From Sideroxydans sp. CL21 (GTDB taxonomy: Bacteria; Pseudomonadota; Gammaproteobacteria; Burkholderiales; Gallionellaceae), in NCBI RefSeq assembly GCF_902459525.1, contig NZ_LR699166.1:2988501-3052500 (forward strand): 64,000 nt of DNA, read 5' to 3'. The number at the start of each line of letters is the position of its first letter. The first letter of the stretch is position 1. The position numbers were made by a program, and so were the translations under genes. The notes under the pieces are model-generated. The model was not told the DNA's origin and did not search any database. It was given only the letters and a program-made list of their open reading frames with translations. Shown piece after piece: positions 44,754-54,045 of the stretch.

Positions 44754-45761
44754 ATGCTGCCTGCCAACCTTATCTCCACGCTCAAGGCGCTATCGGTCAC
44801 CGATAAACCGCTGATCACAGCGACACCGGACAAAGGTTCTATCGATGTCGGCAAGCAATTCGAGCCGGGGCAAAAAGTTCAGGGCACGGTGCAGGCGCAA
44901 GTCGCCCCCAACGTATTCAATGTCCGCGTTGCCACCCAGCTGCTACAAATGCAACTTCCAGCGTTTGTCCGCTCTGGTGACACGATCACCCTGCAAGTCG
45001 TTTCACTGCAACCGCGTCTGACGTTCACGCTGGCGGCATCCTCCAACCCCGTCTCCACCCCCGAGTCGCTCAGTGCCGCCTCGCGCCTGCTTTCCTCGCT
45101 TTCGCAACAGCCTTTGGAAAGAAGTTATGTGCGCCCTCTCCAAAGTTCTCCGCTATGGACCGGCGAGAAAGTACAACCCGACACGACGCAGCTTGCCGGA
45201 AAGCTGCACGAGGCGCTCAGCCAGAGCGGCCTGTTCTACGAGTCGCATCAGGCGCAATGGATTGCCGGCGCCCGCCCCACCGCACAACTGCTGTTGGAAC
45301 CGCAGAACCAGTTGTCGCAAGGTGCAAAAAATTTGGAAACTGCCCAAACTGGAAGCGGGCAGCAGTTTGCCGCACTCAACATCCCTGAGCATTTGCAGAC
45401 GCTGGTACAGCAACAGATGAGTACGTTGGAAACACACCAAGTGCTATGGCAAGGACAAGTATGGCAAGGCCAGGAGATGCGCTGGAAAGTCAGCGAAGAA
45501 TCGCCCCATCGCAATGCGCAAGGGATTGAGGAAGGGCAGTGGGTCACCCAAATCAATCTGGACTTGCCCAATCTTGGCGGCGTCTCCGCACGTCTGAGCT
45601 TCAACGGCAATGCGCTAAACCTGTCGTTTGATGTGTCCGACGCGCAAGCGCGGGAGAAACTTGGCAATGCCAGCTCGCAATTGATAGCGGCCCTTTCCGA
45701 ACGCGGCATCCCGGTCGTGCATACGCAAATCACCCAAACGATCATCGCGCAGGACAACTGA
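44754..45761 (+). CDS. Second FliK-like hook-length-control domain protein
   Basis: 335 residues. The C-terminal about 95 residues resemble the Flg_hook domain of FliK (EGQWVTQINLDLPNLGGVSARLSFNGNALNLSFDVSDAQAREKLG ends in a beta-rich fold). The N-terminal half (GQKVQGTVQAQVAPNVFNVRV; FVRSGDTITLQVVSLQPRLTF) has an OB-like barrel instead of the usual disordered region. A separate canonical fliK lies at 52880. It may act with the FlhB C-terminal-like protein next to it. Exact function unknown. Confidence 0.7.
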   Translation: MLPANLISTLKALSVTDKPLITATPDKGSIDVGKQFEPGQKVQGTVQAQVAPNVFNVRVATQLLQMQLPAFVRSGDTITLQVVSLQPRLTFTLAASSNPVSTPESLSAASRLLSSLSQQPLERSYVRPLQSSPLWTGEKVQPDTTQLAGKLHEALSQSGLFYESHQAQWIAGARPTAQLLLEPQNQLSQGAKNLETAQTGSGQQFAALNIPEHLQTLVQQQMSTLETHQVLWQGQVWQGQEMRWKVSEESPHRNAQGIEEGQWVTQINLDLPNLGGVSARLSFNGNALNLSFDVSDAQAREKLGNASSQLIAALSERGIPVVHTQITQTIIAQDN

Positions 45762-45806
45762 AAAATGAATCGCATGCGCCATGATCGTTTTCCCTCTCCC
45801 CCGTCC

Positions 45807-45829
45807 CCCCTCTCCCATAGGGAGAGGGG
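45807..45829. repeat. Palindromic element between fliK-like and flhB-C-like genes
   Basis: CCCCTCTCCC-ATA-GGGAGAGGGG is a perfect 10-bp inverted repeat in the 100-bp gap, preceded by another CCCTCTCCC at 45792. It shares the CCTCTCCC/GGGAGAGG core with the fliI element. The element is outside the likely coding region because the next gene starts at 45862. Confidence 0.75.
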
Positions 45830-45861
45830 TACAGCCGGATGCTACGCAAGATTCTCGTTAT

Positions 45862-46206
45862 ATGAGCACGCCGGATAAACCTCCGTCCAGGCAGATGGCG
45901 GTCGCTCTGGCCTACCGCAACGGCGATGCTGCGCCCAAAGTGGTCGCCAGCGGGCGCGGACTGATTGCGCAGGCCATCATTGAGCGTGCCCGGGAGAACG
46001 GCGTATTTGTGCATGAATCGGAAGAACTGGTCAGCATGTTGATGCAGGTGGAACTGGATCAGCACATTCCGCCACAGCTCTATCTGGCCGTGGCCGAGTT
46101 GCTGGCTTGGCTATATCGTTTGGAAAGGGGGGAAACCACCTCAATTCCCCATACTGCGCCAATTATAAACCCGCTACAATCGTCACAAGTGAAACCACGT
46201 CGATGA
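45862..46206 (+). CDS. FlhB C-terminal-domain-like protein
   Basis: 114 residues from ATG 45862. It aligns with only the cytoplasmic domain of FlhB/YscU exporters (VALAYRNGDAAPKVVASGRG; ARENGVFVHESEELVSMLMQVELDQHIPPQLYLAVAELLAWLYRLE). The NPTH autocleavage site and all membrane helices are absent. Such stand-alone proteins can substitute for the cleaved FlhB domain in other flagellated bacteria. The longer frame from 45781 begins inside a palindromic repeat and was rejected. Confidence 0.85.
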   Translation: MSTPDKPPSRQMAVALAYRNGDAAPKVVASGRGLIAQAIIERARENGVFVHESEELVSMLMQVELDQHIPPQLYLAVAELLAWLYRLERGETTSIPHTAPIINPLQSSQVKPRR

Positions 46207-46213
46207 TAGCCCC

Positions 46214-46978
46214 ATGCGCACCAAAGAGATTCCGCTAAAGATAGAACTGTTCTCCAACGACGAAGAAAACGACTACCTCGTCAGCAATCCCAAAGAGATC
46301 GTATCCATCCTGCAAACCGTCGTTGAGCGCAAATCTCGCGTCGCCCTTTATTACAACGAGGGCAACAGCATGGTGCTGACCCTGATTCTGGCGGCAGGCG
46401 AAAATGGCGTCTGGGTAGACGCGGCATCCAACCCGCTCGACAATAGGCACATCGAGCGCAGCAAGCGCATCATATTCGTGACCACACATAATCAGGCCAA
46501 GGTGCAGTTCATCGCCACCGATGTCATGCTGGGGATATACGAGGATGCACCCGCATTCAGCCTGGCCTTGCCAAGTAAACTGCTGCGCCTGCAACGGCGC
46601 GACTATTACCGGCTGGTCACCCCCGATATTGATGCTCTCAAATGCATCATCCGCCCCGTTCCCGGCCAGACCCATATCCAGCACGAAGTCACCGTAATGG
46701 ATATCAGCATCGGCGGCGTCGCATTGGTCTGTGAAGCAAGCGGTATCGAACTGCAACCGGGTATGGTGTACGAACACTGCCAGATCGAACTGCCGGAAAT
46801 CGGCAAGCTGGAAGCATCCATCGAAGTGAAGAATGCTTTTGAAATTACCGACCGCAACGGCAGGGTAAAACGTCGTGCGGGTTGCGTGTTCGTCAAGCCG
46901 GATGGCAAGACCACCATGCTGTTACAGCGTTATGTGGCGCATATGCAGCAGCGGCAAGCCAGAAACACAAAGGACTGA
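46214..46978 (+). CDS. ycgR: Flagellar brake protein YcgR (PilZ, c-di-GMP receptor)
   Basis: 254 residues. N-terminal YcgR domain (about 1-120) and C-terminal PilZ domain. The c-di-GMP motif RLQRRDYYRL (RxxxR pattern) lies near residue 128 and the DISIGGVAL segment (D/NxSxxG) near 160. When c-di-GMP is bound it slows the motor. It is the natural output of the two diguanylate cyclases in this window. Convergent with fliE. Confidence 0.92.
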   Translation: MRTKEIPLKIELFSNDEENDYLVSNPKEIVSILQTVVERKSRVALYYNEGNSMVLTLILAAGENGVWVDAASNPLDNRHIERSKRIIFVTTHNQAKVQFIATDVMLGIYEDAPAFSLALPSKLLRLQRRDYYRLVTPDIDALKCIIRPVPGQTHIQHEVTVMDISIGGVALVCEASGIELQPGMVYEHCQIELPEIGKLEASIEVKNAFEITDRNGRVKRRAGCVFVKPDGKTTMLLQRYVAHMQQRQARNTKD

Positions 46979-46985
46979 ACTCAAC

Positions 46986-47312
46986 CTATACCTGCATATT
47001 CATGATGTCGTTATAGGCAGCCACCACCTTGTTCCGCACCTGTATAGTGGTCTGAAACGAGATATTGGCTTTCTGCATGGCAATCATCGTATCACTCAGA
47101 CTCACTTTGTCGTCACCCATGGCAAAAGCCTGTTGCAAGTCTGTCGCCTGATGTTGCGCCTGATTGACGCCGTCCAGGGAAGACTTCAGCACATTGGCGA
47201 AATCGAGGCCGCCTGTCGCTGCAGGCGCTTGGGCGGGTTGCCCTTGAGTTGCGGCCACCGCCGCCCGCATCTGGCTTAACAGACTATCCACGTTGGAAAC
47301 ATCCATGCTCAT
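46986..47312 (-). CDS. fliE: Flagellar hook-basal body complex protein FliE
   Basis: 108 residues. The C-terminus has the typical SLSDTMIAMQKANISFQTTIQVRNKVVAAYNDIMNMQV. It joins MS ring and rod. An unusually perfect AGGAGGTGA precedes ATG 47312. It faces away from fliF, so the fliE-fliF gap carries divergent promoters. Confidence 0.96.
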   Translation of the reverse strand: MSMDVSNVDSLLSQMRAAVAATQGQPAQAPAATGGLDFANVLKSSLDGVNQAQHQATDLQQAFAMGDDKVSLSDTMIAMQKANISFQTTIQVRNKVVAAYNDIMNMQV

Positions 47313-47499
47313 GATTCACCTCCTGTTTTTTCGAAACTCGCCGCACTCGTTTTCATGATGGCACTGTACCCCCTATGGCAGCGTGGCTAGCAGCGGAAAA
47401 GCACCCGATTTCCCCCGCTTTTCGGCATACTGATCTTGTTTCTCAGGCAGATAATGCGCAGCGTGAGGGAGTGCCCCTTGTTCGATTTGGAAGAAAAGC

Positions 47500-49131
47500 A
47501 TGGCTGATACAGATACCGCGAACCCTTCTTTGACCCGGCTGCTGCTCGGCATGCCCAGTCAGCAGAAACTGGGTTTGATCGTGGCGGTCGCCGCCACGGT
47601 TGCACTGCTTGCAGGGTTGTTCATGTGGGGACAGACGCCGGATTACCGCGTGCTTTATGCAAACATGTCCGAACGTGACGGCGGAGCCGTCATAGAAGCC
47701 CTGCAACAGCAAAACATCCCCTACAAATTCTCTGAAGGCGGCACGCTGATGGTTCCGGCCGACAAAGTGCATGAAGTGCGCCTGCAGATGGCGGCAAAAG
47801 GCCTGCCCAAGGGTGGCACGGTCGGCTTCGAGCTGATGGAGAACCAGAAGTTCGGCACCAGCCAGTTCCTCGAACAGGTCAACTATCAACGCGCCCTGGA
47901 GGGCGAACTGGCCCGTTCGGTGGAAACCATGGCATCGGTCGCCAGTGCGCGCGTCCATCTTGCCATCCCCAAACAATCTGTTTTTGTCAAAGAACAGCAA
48001 AAGCCGAGCGCCTCGGTGGTGCTCGCGCTGCATGCCGGCAGTTCACTGGATGCGGGACAGGTGAGTGCGATCGTCCATCTGATCTCGAGCAGCGTACCCA
48101 ATATGCCGTCGCAGGGCGTCACCGTGGTGGACCAGAGCGGCACCCTGCTAAGCTCCGCACGCGACAGCAGTGCCGAACAACTGATGGATGCGACGCAGCT
48201 CAAATACGTGCGCCAAATCGAACAGGATTACGTCAAACGCATCGAGGATATTCTGATCCCGATCACCGGCGTGCAAAATGTGCGCGCGCAGGTCACCGCC
48301 AATCTGGATTTTGCACAGTCGGAACAGACTGCAGAGACCTTTAAACCCAATCAGCCGCCCAATCAGGCCGCAGTGCGCAGCCTTCAAACATTGGAGACGA
48401 TGAACGGTACGCCCAGCACTGGCGGCGTCCCCGGTGCGTTGTCCAACCAGCCGCCCGTTCCTGCGACTGCGCCCATTGCCGCACCGGCCAGCGCGGTTGC
48501 AGCTGCTGCAGCCGCTGCAACCAACACGCACAAGGAACTCACCACCAACTATGAAGTCGATCGTACTATCCAGCACACCAAGTTGCCGGTGGGTAGCATC
48601 AAGCGCCTGTCCATCGCGGTAGTCGTGAATAACCCCAGCACAACAGACAAGGATGGCAAGACCACTTCCCGCCCCTACACCGAAGCTGAAAAGGCCCAGA
48701 TCACAGCACTGGTCAAGGAAACGGTCGGCTTCGATGCAAAACGCGGTGACAGCCTGAACCTGCTCAACAGCGCCTTCAATGAACAGCAGGAAGTGATTCC
48801 GGAAACCCCCATTTGGAAGCAACCGGACACCATCGCAATGGCAAAGGATATCTTCAAGTATCTGTTGATTGCGGGCGGCATCGGTTTCCTGTTGTTCGGC
48901 ATCATCAAGCCCGCCTTCAAAACCATCACCCAACAGAGCGCCGCTCAGGAAGCGGCGCAGGCAACTTACGGGCAGGTCTCACATAGTGCAGGTGGCGCAA
49001 CAGGACAATATACGGCCCAACAGTCGGCAAACTCTTACGAAGATAACCTGCAACTCGCCAAGCAACTGGCGAAAGACGACCCCAAGATCGTCGCCACGGT
49101 GGTCAAGGAATGGGTGAACAAAGATGAGTGA
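47500..49131 (+). CDS. fliF: Flagellar M-ring protein FliF
   Basis: 543 residues. Two transmembrane helices (LGLIVAVAATVALLAGLFM near 30; IFKYLLIAGGIGFLLFGII near 455) flank the periplasmic ring-building region (YRVLYANMSERDGGAVIEALQ; GTSQFLEQVNYQRALEGELARS). The C-terminal cytoplasmic tail ends KDDPKIVATVVKEWVNKDE, the FliG-binding motif. It overlaps fliG by 8 bp and heads the fliFGHIJKLMNOPQR operon. Confidence 0.97.
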   Translation: MADTDTANPSLTRLLLGMPSQQKLGLIVAVAATVALLAGLFMWGQTPDYRVLYANMSERDGGAVIEALQQQNIPYKFSEGGTLMVPADKVHEVRLQMAAKGLPKGGTVGFELMENQKFGTSQFLEQVNYQRALEGELARSVETMASVASARVHLAIPKQSVFVKEQQKPSASVVLALHAGSSLDAGQVSAIVHLISSSVPNMPSQGVTVVDQSGTLLSSARDSSAEQLMDATQLKYVRQIEQDYVKRIEDILIPITGVQNVRAQVTANLDFAQSEQTAETFKPNQPPNQAAVRSLQTLETMNGTPSTGGVPGALSNQPPVPATAPIAAPASAVAAAAAAATNTHKELTTNYEVDRTIQHTKLPVGSIKRLSIAVVVNNPSTTDKDGKTTSRPYTEAEKAQITALVKETVGFDAKRGDSLNLLNSAFNEQQEVIPETPIWKQPDTIAMAKDIFKYLLIAGGIGFLLFGIIKPAFKTITQQSAAQEAAQATYGQVSHSAGGATGQYTAQQSANSYEDNLQLAKQLAKDDPKIVATVVKEWVNKDE

Positions 49132-50113
49132 CACAGGCATCAACAAAAGTGCAATCCTGCTCATGACGCTGGGCGCAAGCGAAGCGGCCGAGGTGATGAA
49201 ATATCTGGAACCGAAGGAAGTGCAGAAGATCAGTTCCGCCATGGTCGCGTTGAAGAACCTGTCGCGCGAGGAAATCACCAATGTGTTCGACGAATTCCAT
49301 CAGATCGCTGCCGGAAAAACCACCTACGGCATGGACTCCGACGAATATATCCGCGACATGCTGACCAAGGCGCTGGGCGACGACAAGGCCGCAGGTCTGC
49401 TCGACCGCATCCTGCACAACAGCGACACCAGCGGCATCGAAAGCCTGAAGTGGATGGATCCCTCTTCCGTCGCCGACCTGATCGCCAACGAGCACCCGCA
49501 GATCATTGCCACCATCATGGTGCATCTGGAACCGGACCAGGCGGCCAGCGTAATGGCGCTCATGACCGAGCGCACCCGCAACGACGTGATGCTGCGCATC
49601 GCCACGCTGGACAGCGTCCAGCCTACCGCCCTGCACGAATTGAACGATGTTCTGACCAAGCTGCTTACAGGCAACGTGGTGGGCAAGAAGAGCATCAAGG
49701 GCGGCGTCAAAACCGCGGCCGAGATCCTCAATTACATGGGCAACCAAGATGCCGTGCTGGAATCGGTACGCAGTCACGATTCCGAATTGGCGCAAAAAAT
49801 GATGGACGAGATGTTCGTGTTCGAAGACTTGCTGGAAGTGGACGATCGCGGCATCCAGCTGGTGCTGCGCGAAGTACAGTCCGAGTCGCTCATCGTCGCG
49901 CTCAAGGGCGCCAGCGAAGAACTGCGCGAGAAAGTCTTCAAGAACATGTCGCAGCGCGCTGCCGAGATGCTGCGCGAGGATCTGGAAGCCAAGGGACCGG
50001 TCAAGCTCAGCGAAGTCGAATCCGAACAGAAGGAAATTCTCAAAGTCGTGCGCCGTCTGGCCGACGAAGGTCAGGTAGTGATCGGCGGCAAGGGGGAGGA
50101 AGCCTATGTCTGA
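49124..50113 (+). CDS. fliG: Flagellar motor switch protein FliG
   Basis: 329 residues with the three armadillo-like domains. The middle domain contains EHPQIIATIMVHLEP and the C-terminal domain holds MFVFEDLLEVDDRGIQLVLREV with the charged torque helix. It interacts with FliF, FliM and the stators. It overlaps fliF and fliH by 8 bp. Confidence 0.97.
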   Translation: MSDTGINKSAILLMTLGASEAAEVMKYLEPKEVQKISSAMVALKNLSREEITNVFDEFHQIAAGKTTYGMDSDEYIRDMLTKALGDDKAAGLLDRILHNSDTSGIESLKWMDPSSVADLIANEHPQIIATIMVHLEPDQAASVMALMTERTRNDVMLRIATLDSVQPTALHELNDVLTKLLTGNVVGKKSIKGGVKTAAEILNYMGNQDAVLESVRSHDSELAQKMMDEMFVFEDLLEVDDRGIQLVLREVQSESLIVALKGASEELREKVFKNMSQRAAEMLREDLEAKGPVKLSEVESEQKEILKVVRRLADEGQVVIGGKGEEAYV

Positions 50114-50768
50114 ATTCTCAGTACCCGCAAGGGGTACGCCGGCGGGTACCCAGCCGTTTCACGGCGACCCTTCCGCAGCCCCCGAAAAGCTTACCGCCTG
50201 GCAGCGCTGGGAAGCGCCGAACCTGGCCACAAATGGATTACGTGCAGGCGAGGTAGCACTGCCTACTGCCGCGCAGATCGAGGAGATACAGCGGCAGGCG
50301 CGCGAGGAAGGTTTTCGGACCGGCCATGCCGAAGGTGTGCAAAAGGCCATCCAGGAAAAGCAGCGATTGTCCGAGCTGATCGATGCACTGGAGACACAGG
50401 TGGATGAACAAGTCGCGCGCGAACTGCTCGAACTGTCTCTCGACGTCGCACGCCAGATGCTGCACCAGGCACTCAAAGTGAATCCCGAACTGTTGCTTGG
50501 GGTAGTCCGCGAAGCCATCGCCACACTGCCACACTACAATCAGGGCGCGCATCTGGTATTGCATCCGGACGATGCGATCCTGGTGCGCGAACGCATGGGC
50601 GAACAATTGTCGCATTCCGGCTGGAAAATATTCGAGGACGCCCGTGTCGAACGCGGTGGTGCACGTCTGGAAACTGCAAACAGCCAGATCGACGCATCGC
50701 CGGAGACCCGCTGGAACCGCATCGTGGCGGCATTGGGGCAGGAAACCTCATGGTTGCTACCGGAATGA
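50106..50768 (+). CDS. fliH: Flagellar export ATPase regulator FliH
   Basis: 220 residues. A Glu/Arg/Gln-rich coiled-coil ([23 protein letters not shown]) is followed by the C-terminal FliH/V-ATPase E-like domain ([32 protein letters not shown]). It binds the FliI ATPase. Its stop overlaps the fliI ATG. Confidence 0.94.
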   Translation: MSEFSVPARGTPAGTQPFHGDPSAAPEKLTAWQRWEAPNLATNGLRAGEVALPTAAQIEEIQRQAREEGFRTGHAEGVQKAIQEKQRLSELIDALETQVDEQVARELLELSLDVARQMLHQALKVNPELLLGVVREAIATLPHYNQGAHLVLHPDDAILVRERMGEQLSHSGWKIFEDARVERGGARLETANSQIDASPETRWNRIVAALGQETSWLLPE

Positions 50769-52396
50769 ACAGCAGCCCTGACATGATTAATTCAAGCCTC
50801 CCGTCTGGTTCCGGGCTGCAGGAGGTTGCTGATGTGACAACTAGCCATTCGACTAAGCCCGCAAGCGGGCAAGTCGCTGGTTATCCCGCAAACGGCCGCA
50901 ACCCTCACCTCAATCCTCTCCCGCTTGCGGGAGAGGAAGCGATCGCCCTTTCCCCCTCTGGGGGAAAGTTGGATAGAGGGCTGGCGGTAACGAGTCGCAA
51001 CCTCCACCAAGAGCGTTGGCAGGATCTGCTGCATGTGAACCGCGACCTGGTCGCGCAGAGTGCGCCCTTGCTGGTGAGCGGTCGACTGACCAAAGTCACC
51101 GGGCTGGTGATGGAAGCCGTCGGTTTGCGCATGGCGGTGGGGAGTACCTGCTGGATAGAACTGCCGAACAATCGCATCGAAGCCGAAGTCGTCGGCTTTG
51201 CCGGCGACAAGCTGTTCCTGATGCCGGAAAACGATGTGCAGGGTCTGGTTCCGGGTGCCCGTGTAATCCCTTCCGAGCCGGTGCGCACACCCGTTACCAT
51301 CGGGCAGCGTCAACCGCCGCGCCGCCGTAGCGCCGACCTGGCACGTCATCTTCCGGTCGGTGAACATCTGCTGGGACGCGTACTGGATGGCGCCGGACGC
51401 CCGCTCGACCAGCTAGGGCCTTTGTTGGAAAGCAAGAGCGCACCGCTGCAAAGCCGCCCCATCAACCCGCTGGAGCGGGCCGCCATCAAGGATGAACTGG
51501 ATGTCGGGGTACGCGCCATCAATAGCCTGCTGACCGTCGGACGCGGGCAACGTATGGGGCTGTTCTCCGGTTCGGGCGTTGGCAAAAGCGTGCTGCTCGG
51601 CATGATGGCGCGCTACACCAGCGCCGATGTGATCGTGGTCGGACTGATAGGCGAACGCGGCCGCGAAGTAAAAGAATTCATCACCGACATTCTGGGCAAG
51701 GAAGGGTTGGCGCGCTCAGTCGTGGTCGCCGCCCCTGCCGACACCAGTCCGTTGATGCGCTTGCAGGGTGCCGCCTACGCCACCACCATCGCCGAATATT
51801 TTCGGGATCAGGGCAAGAACGTATTGCTCATCATGGACTCGCTCACCCGCTACGCCATGGCGCAACGCGAGATCGCACTGGCCATCGGCGAGCCTCCGGC
51901 CACCAAGGGCTATCCGCCCTCAGTATTCGCCAAACTGCCGCAATTGGTAGAGCGCGCGGGTAACGGCGTGGAAGGCGGCGGTTCGATCACCGCGTTCTAC
52001 ACGGTACTGACCGAAGGCGACGACCAGCAAGACCCCATCGCCGACAGCGCGCGCGCCATCCTCGACGGCCATATCGTGCTGTCTCGCCGACTGGCGGAGT
52101 CCGGGCACTATCCCGCAATCGACATCGAAGCCTCGATCAGCCGGGCAATGAACCACCTGGTCAGCTCGCAACACTTTCAGCAGGTGCAGCAATTCAAGCA
52201 TCTGTATGCGCATTACCAGCGCAACCACGACCTGATCAGTGTGGGCGCCTACGTAAAGGGCAGCGATCCATTGCTGGATAGTGCGATCCAGCTGTATCCT
52301 CATATGGAGCATTTCCTCAAACAAGGCATGTATGAGTCGGAACGATATGTTTCGAGCATGGAAAAGTTCTCCGAATTGTTCCCGAATGAAAGTTGA
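50765..52396 (+). CDS. fliI: Flagellum-specific ATP synthase FliI, with expanded N-terminus
   Basis: 543 residues from ATG 50765 (ATGA overlap with fliH). The catalytic core is intact: Walker [18 protein letters not shown], Walker [18 protein letters not shown] and [14 protein letters not shown]. FliI is normally about 440-470 residues. The excess is an N-terminal stretch of about 80 residues made largely of palindromic repeat sequence ([20 protein letters not shown]). The extra stretch is open and in frame. Alternatively translation starts at a downstream TTG or GTG, which would leave the repeats in the leader. Confidence 0.92.
   Translation: MNSSPDMINSSLPSGSGLQEVADVTTSHSTKPASGQVAGYPANGRNPHLNPLPLAGEEAIALSPSGGKLDRGLAVTSRNLHQERWQDLLHVNRDLVAQSAPLLVSGRLTKVTGLVMEAVGLRMAVGSTCWIELPNNRIEAEVVGFAGDKLFLMPENDVQGLVPGARVIPSEPVRTPVTIGQRQPPRRRSADLARHLPVGEHLLGRVLDGAGRPLDQLGPLLESKSAPLQSRPINPLERAAIKDELDVGVRAINSLLTVGRGQRMGLFSGSGVGKSVLLGMMARYTSADVIVVGLIGERGREVKEFITDILGKEGLARSVVVAAPADTSPLMRLQGAAYATTIAEYFRDQGKNVLLIMDSLTRYAMAQREIALAIGEPPATKGYPPSVFAKLPQLVERAGNGVEGGGSITAFYTVLTEGDDQQDPIADSARAILDGHIVLSRRLAESGHYPAIDIEASISRAMNHLVSSQHFQQVQQFKHLYAHYQRNHDLISVGAYVKGSDPLLDSAIQLYPHMEHFLKQGMYESERYVSSMEKFSELFPNES
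50850..50876. repeat. First palindromic element at the start of fliI
   Basis: CGACT-AAGCCCGC-AA-GCGGGCA-AGTCG is an imperfect inverted repeat just inside fliI, about 20 bp upstream of the second, 7-bp-flanked element. It shares the CCGCAAGCGG core style of that element. Confidence 0.6.
50897..51002. repeat. Palindromic repeat element in fliI with 7-bp direct repeats
   Basis: CGCAACC at 50897-50903 and again at 50996-51002 bracket a 92-bp element. The unit plus one duplication is 99 bp, exactly 33 codons. It contains the perfect dyad CCTCTCCCGC/GCGGGAGAGG and a second dyad CTTTCCCCC/GGGGGAAAG. Same core and same duplication length as the hisH element. Confidence 0.85.
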
Positions 52397-52403
52397 TTAA
52401 TCG

Positions 52404-52862
52404 ATGAAACCGTTTTCACTACAACCTCTGGTTCACCTGGCGCAACAAAAGAATGATGCCGCCACCAAAAAGCTCGGCCAGCTCAACCAGCAGCACCAGA
52501 CTGCACAGGAAAAGCTGGACGCCCTGCAGCAATATCGCAGGGACTATCAGGTGAAATTTCAGGAAGAAGCGAAGAACGGCATGGCGCCTGCCGACATGAA
52601 AAATTTCCAGGACTTCATCGCACGCCTGGATCAGGCCATCCAGCAACAGACAGCGGTGATCAAACAGACCAATGCGGGTGTGCAAACCGGGCGCAGCGAA
52701 CTGATGGATGCGACACGCAAGATGAAATCTTTCGACACTCTGGCGCAGCGCCATGTCGATGCCGAAAAGAAACAGGAAGCAAAAAGCGAGCAACGCATCC
52801 AGGATGAACACACCGGACGTTTTACCGCTTATCGCACGGCTGAAAAAAACGGCGACCAATAA
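52404..52862 (+). CDS. fliJ: Flagellar export protein FliJ
   Basis: 152 residues, a long antiparallel coiled-coil (LNQQHQTAQEKLDALQQYRRDYQ; RHVDAEKKQEAKSEQRIQDE) with the FliJ signature FDTLAQRH. It cycles export chaperones at the FliI ring. It begins 8 bp after fliI. Confidence 0.93.
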   Translation: MKPFSLQPLVHLAQQKNDAATKKLGQLNQQHQTAQEKLDALQQYRRDYQVKFQEEAKNGMAPADMKNFQDFIARLDQAIQQQTAVIKQTNAGVQTGRSELMDATRKMKSFDTLAQRHVDAEKKQEAKSEQRIQDEHTGRFTAYRTAEKNGDQ

Positions 52863-52879
52863 TCTCAGGAGTGAATGCC

Positions 52880-53953
52880 ATGACCAATCTTCCCATCACA
52901 ACCAGCACACCCCAGGCAGCAACTGCCCCAACTCAGACGCCTAACGCTGCCGCAAGCGGCGACGCGCAGAGCAACCAACCTTTCGGTGAAGTCCTTGCGC
53001 GGCAGATCAATGATCCTGCCGCGAAAGACGCGAAAGCGAACGACAAACTGGGCGCCGAAGCGCTCTTGCAGTCGGCCAAGGATGCAACCGACAACAAAAA
53101 ATCTATTCCCGTGGCCCCGGACAATACGGCTGCGTTACCGACCGGTATGCTGGCAGCCCTGATGCCGCAAGCCATAAACACCGCTGCAACTTCGAGCACC
53201 AAGCCCGAGATTTCTGCAAACGCTGCACAGGACAAGCTCGGCATTGGAACCCTTAAGGCCAATATTACCGCCGGTGTCCAGGCCGACGCGGCAAATACTG
53301 CCGCGGTTGCGAACCACAGCGCCCAAGTCAAGGAGCAATCGTTTGTTGCCGCCTTCACCGAATCGGCCAACCGAACTCCCGTCGGCATGGAATTGAACAC
53401 GGCCTCACATGCAGCGATTACCTCTCTTGCCGCACCGAAATCCGATGCCGCTGCGATCGCTTCATTGCAGAACACTGCTGCCAGCATCGCCGCACCTGTC
53501 CTCCAGCCCGTGCAATTAACGATCAATGCACCTGTCACACAGAACAAATGGAGCGATGAATTCAGCCAGAAGATTACCTGGCTGGCTTCTGCCAACAAGG
53601 ATCAGACCGCGGAACTTCACCTCAATCCACCGCAGCTGGGCCCGCTGGATGTGGTGATCAAGGTCAGCGGCGACCAGGCAACTGCGCTCTTCACCTCGCC
53701 CCACGCGGCGGTACGAGATGCGATCGAACAGGCCATGCCGAAATTGCGCGAAATGATGGCCGACAACGGCATCATGCTGGGCAATGCCACGGTCAGCGAT
53801 CAGACTCCGCGCGATCAGGGCCAATCCGGCGCACAGCGCTCGTCCGTTTCTCCCGTCAGCGATATCCGCAGCATTCCGACCGGCACCGGCAATAGTAGCG
53901 CCCGGGTATCCCCAATCTCGCGCCATAACGGTATAGTGGATACATTCGCCTGA
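52880..53953 (+). CDS. fliK: Flagellar hook-length control protein FliK
   Basis: 357 residues from ATG 52880, with AGGAG at 52867-52871 (a GTG three codons upstream overlaps that site). A long Ala/Thr/Asn-rich, probably disordered N-terminal ruler is followed by the conserved Flg_hook domain (about 215-310: LHLNPPQLGPLDVVIKVSGDQATALFTSPHAAVRDAIEQAMPKLREMM). It terminates hook assembly and switches export specificity through FlhB. Confidence 0.94.
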   Translation: MTNLPITTSTPQAATAPTQTPNAAASGDAQSNQPFGEVLARQINDPAAKDAKANDKLGAEALLQSAKDATDNKKSIPVAPDNTAALPTGMLAALMPQAINTAATSSTKPEISANAAQDKLGIGTLKANITAGVQADAANTAAVANHSAQVKEQSFVAAFTESANRTPVGMELNTASHAAITSLAAPKSDAAAIASLQNTAASIAAPVLQPVQLTINAPVTQNKWSDEFSQKITWLASANKDQTAELHLNPPQLGPLDVVIKVSGDQATALFTSPHAAVRDAIEQAMPKLREMMADNGIMLGNATVSDQTPRDQGQSGAQRSSVSPVSDIRSIPTGTGNSSARVSPISRHNGIVDTFA

Positions 53954-54045
53954 TGATTGAAATAAGGTCGGTTTTCCACCTTATTCCAGCGATGGCAGGC
54001 GATAGATCAAATCCATAATGCCAATCAACTAAAAGGAATCGCTAA

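Noticed and set aside
45781-45861. Upstream ATG extension of the FlhB-like gene
   Set aside because: The extension is translated from the palindromic repeat and lacks similarity to FlhB; ATG 45862 begins directly before the homologous domain.
47436-47460. Possible sigma-54 promoter before fliF (CGGCATACTGATCTTGTTT)
   Set aside because: The GG to TTG spacing is two bases too long for a -24/-12 element and the match is otherwise partial.
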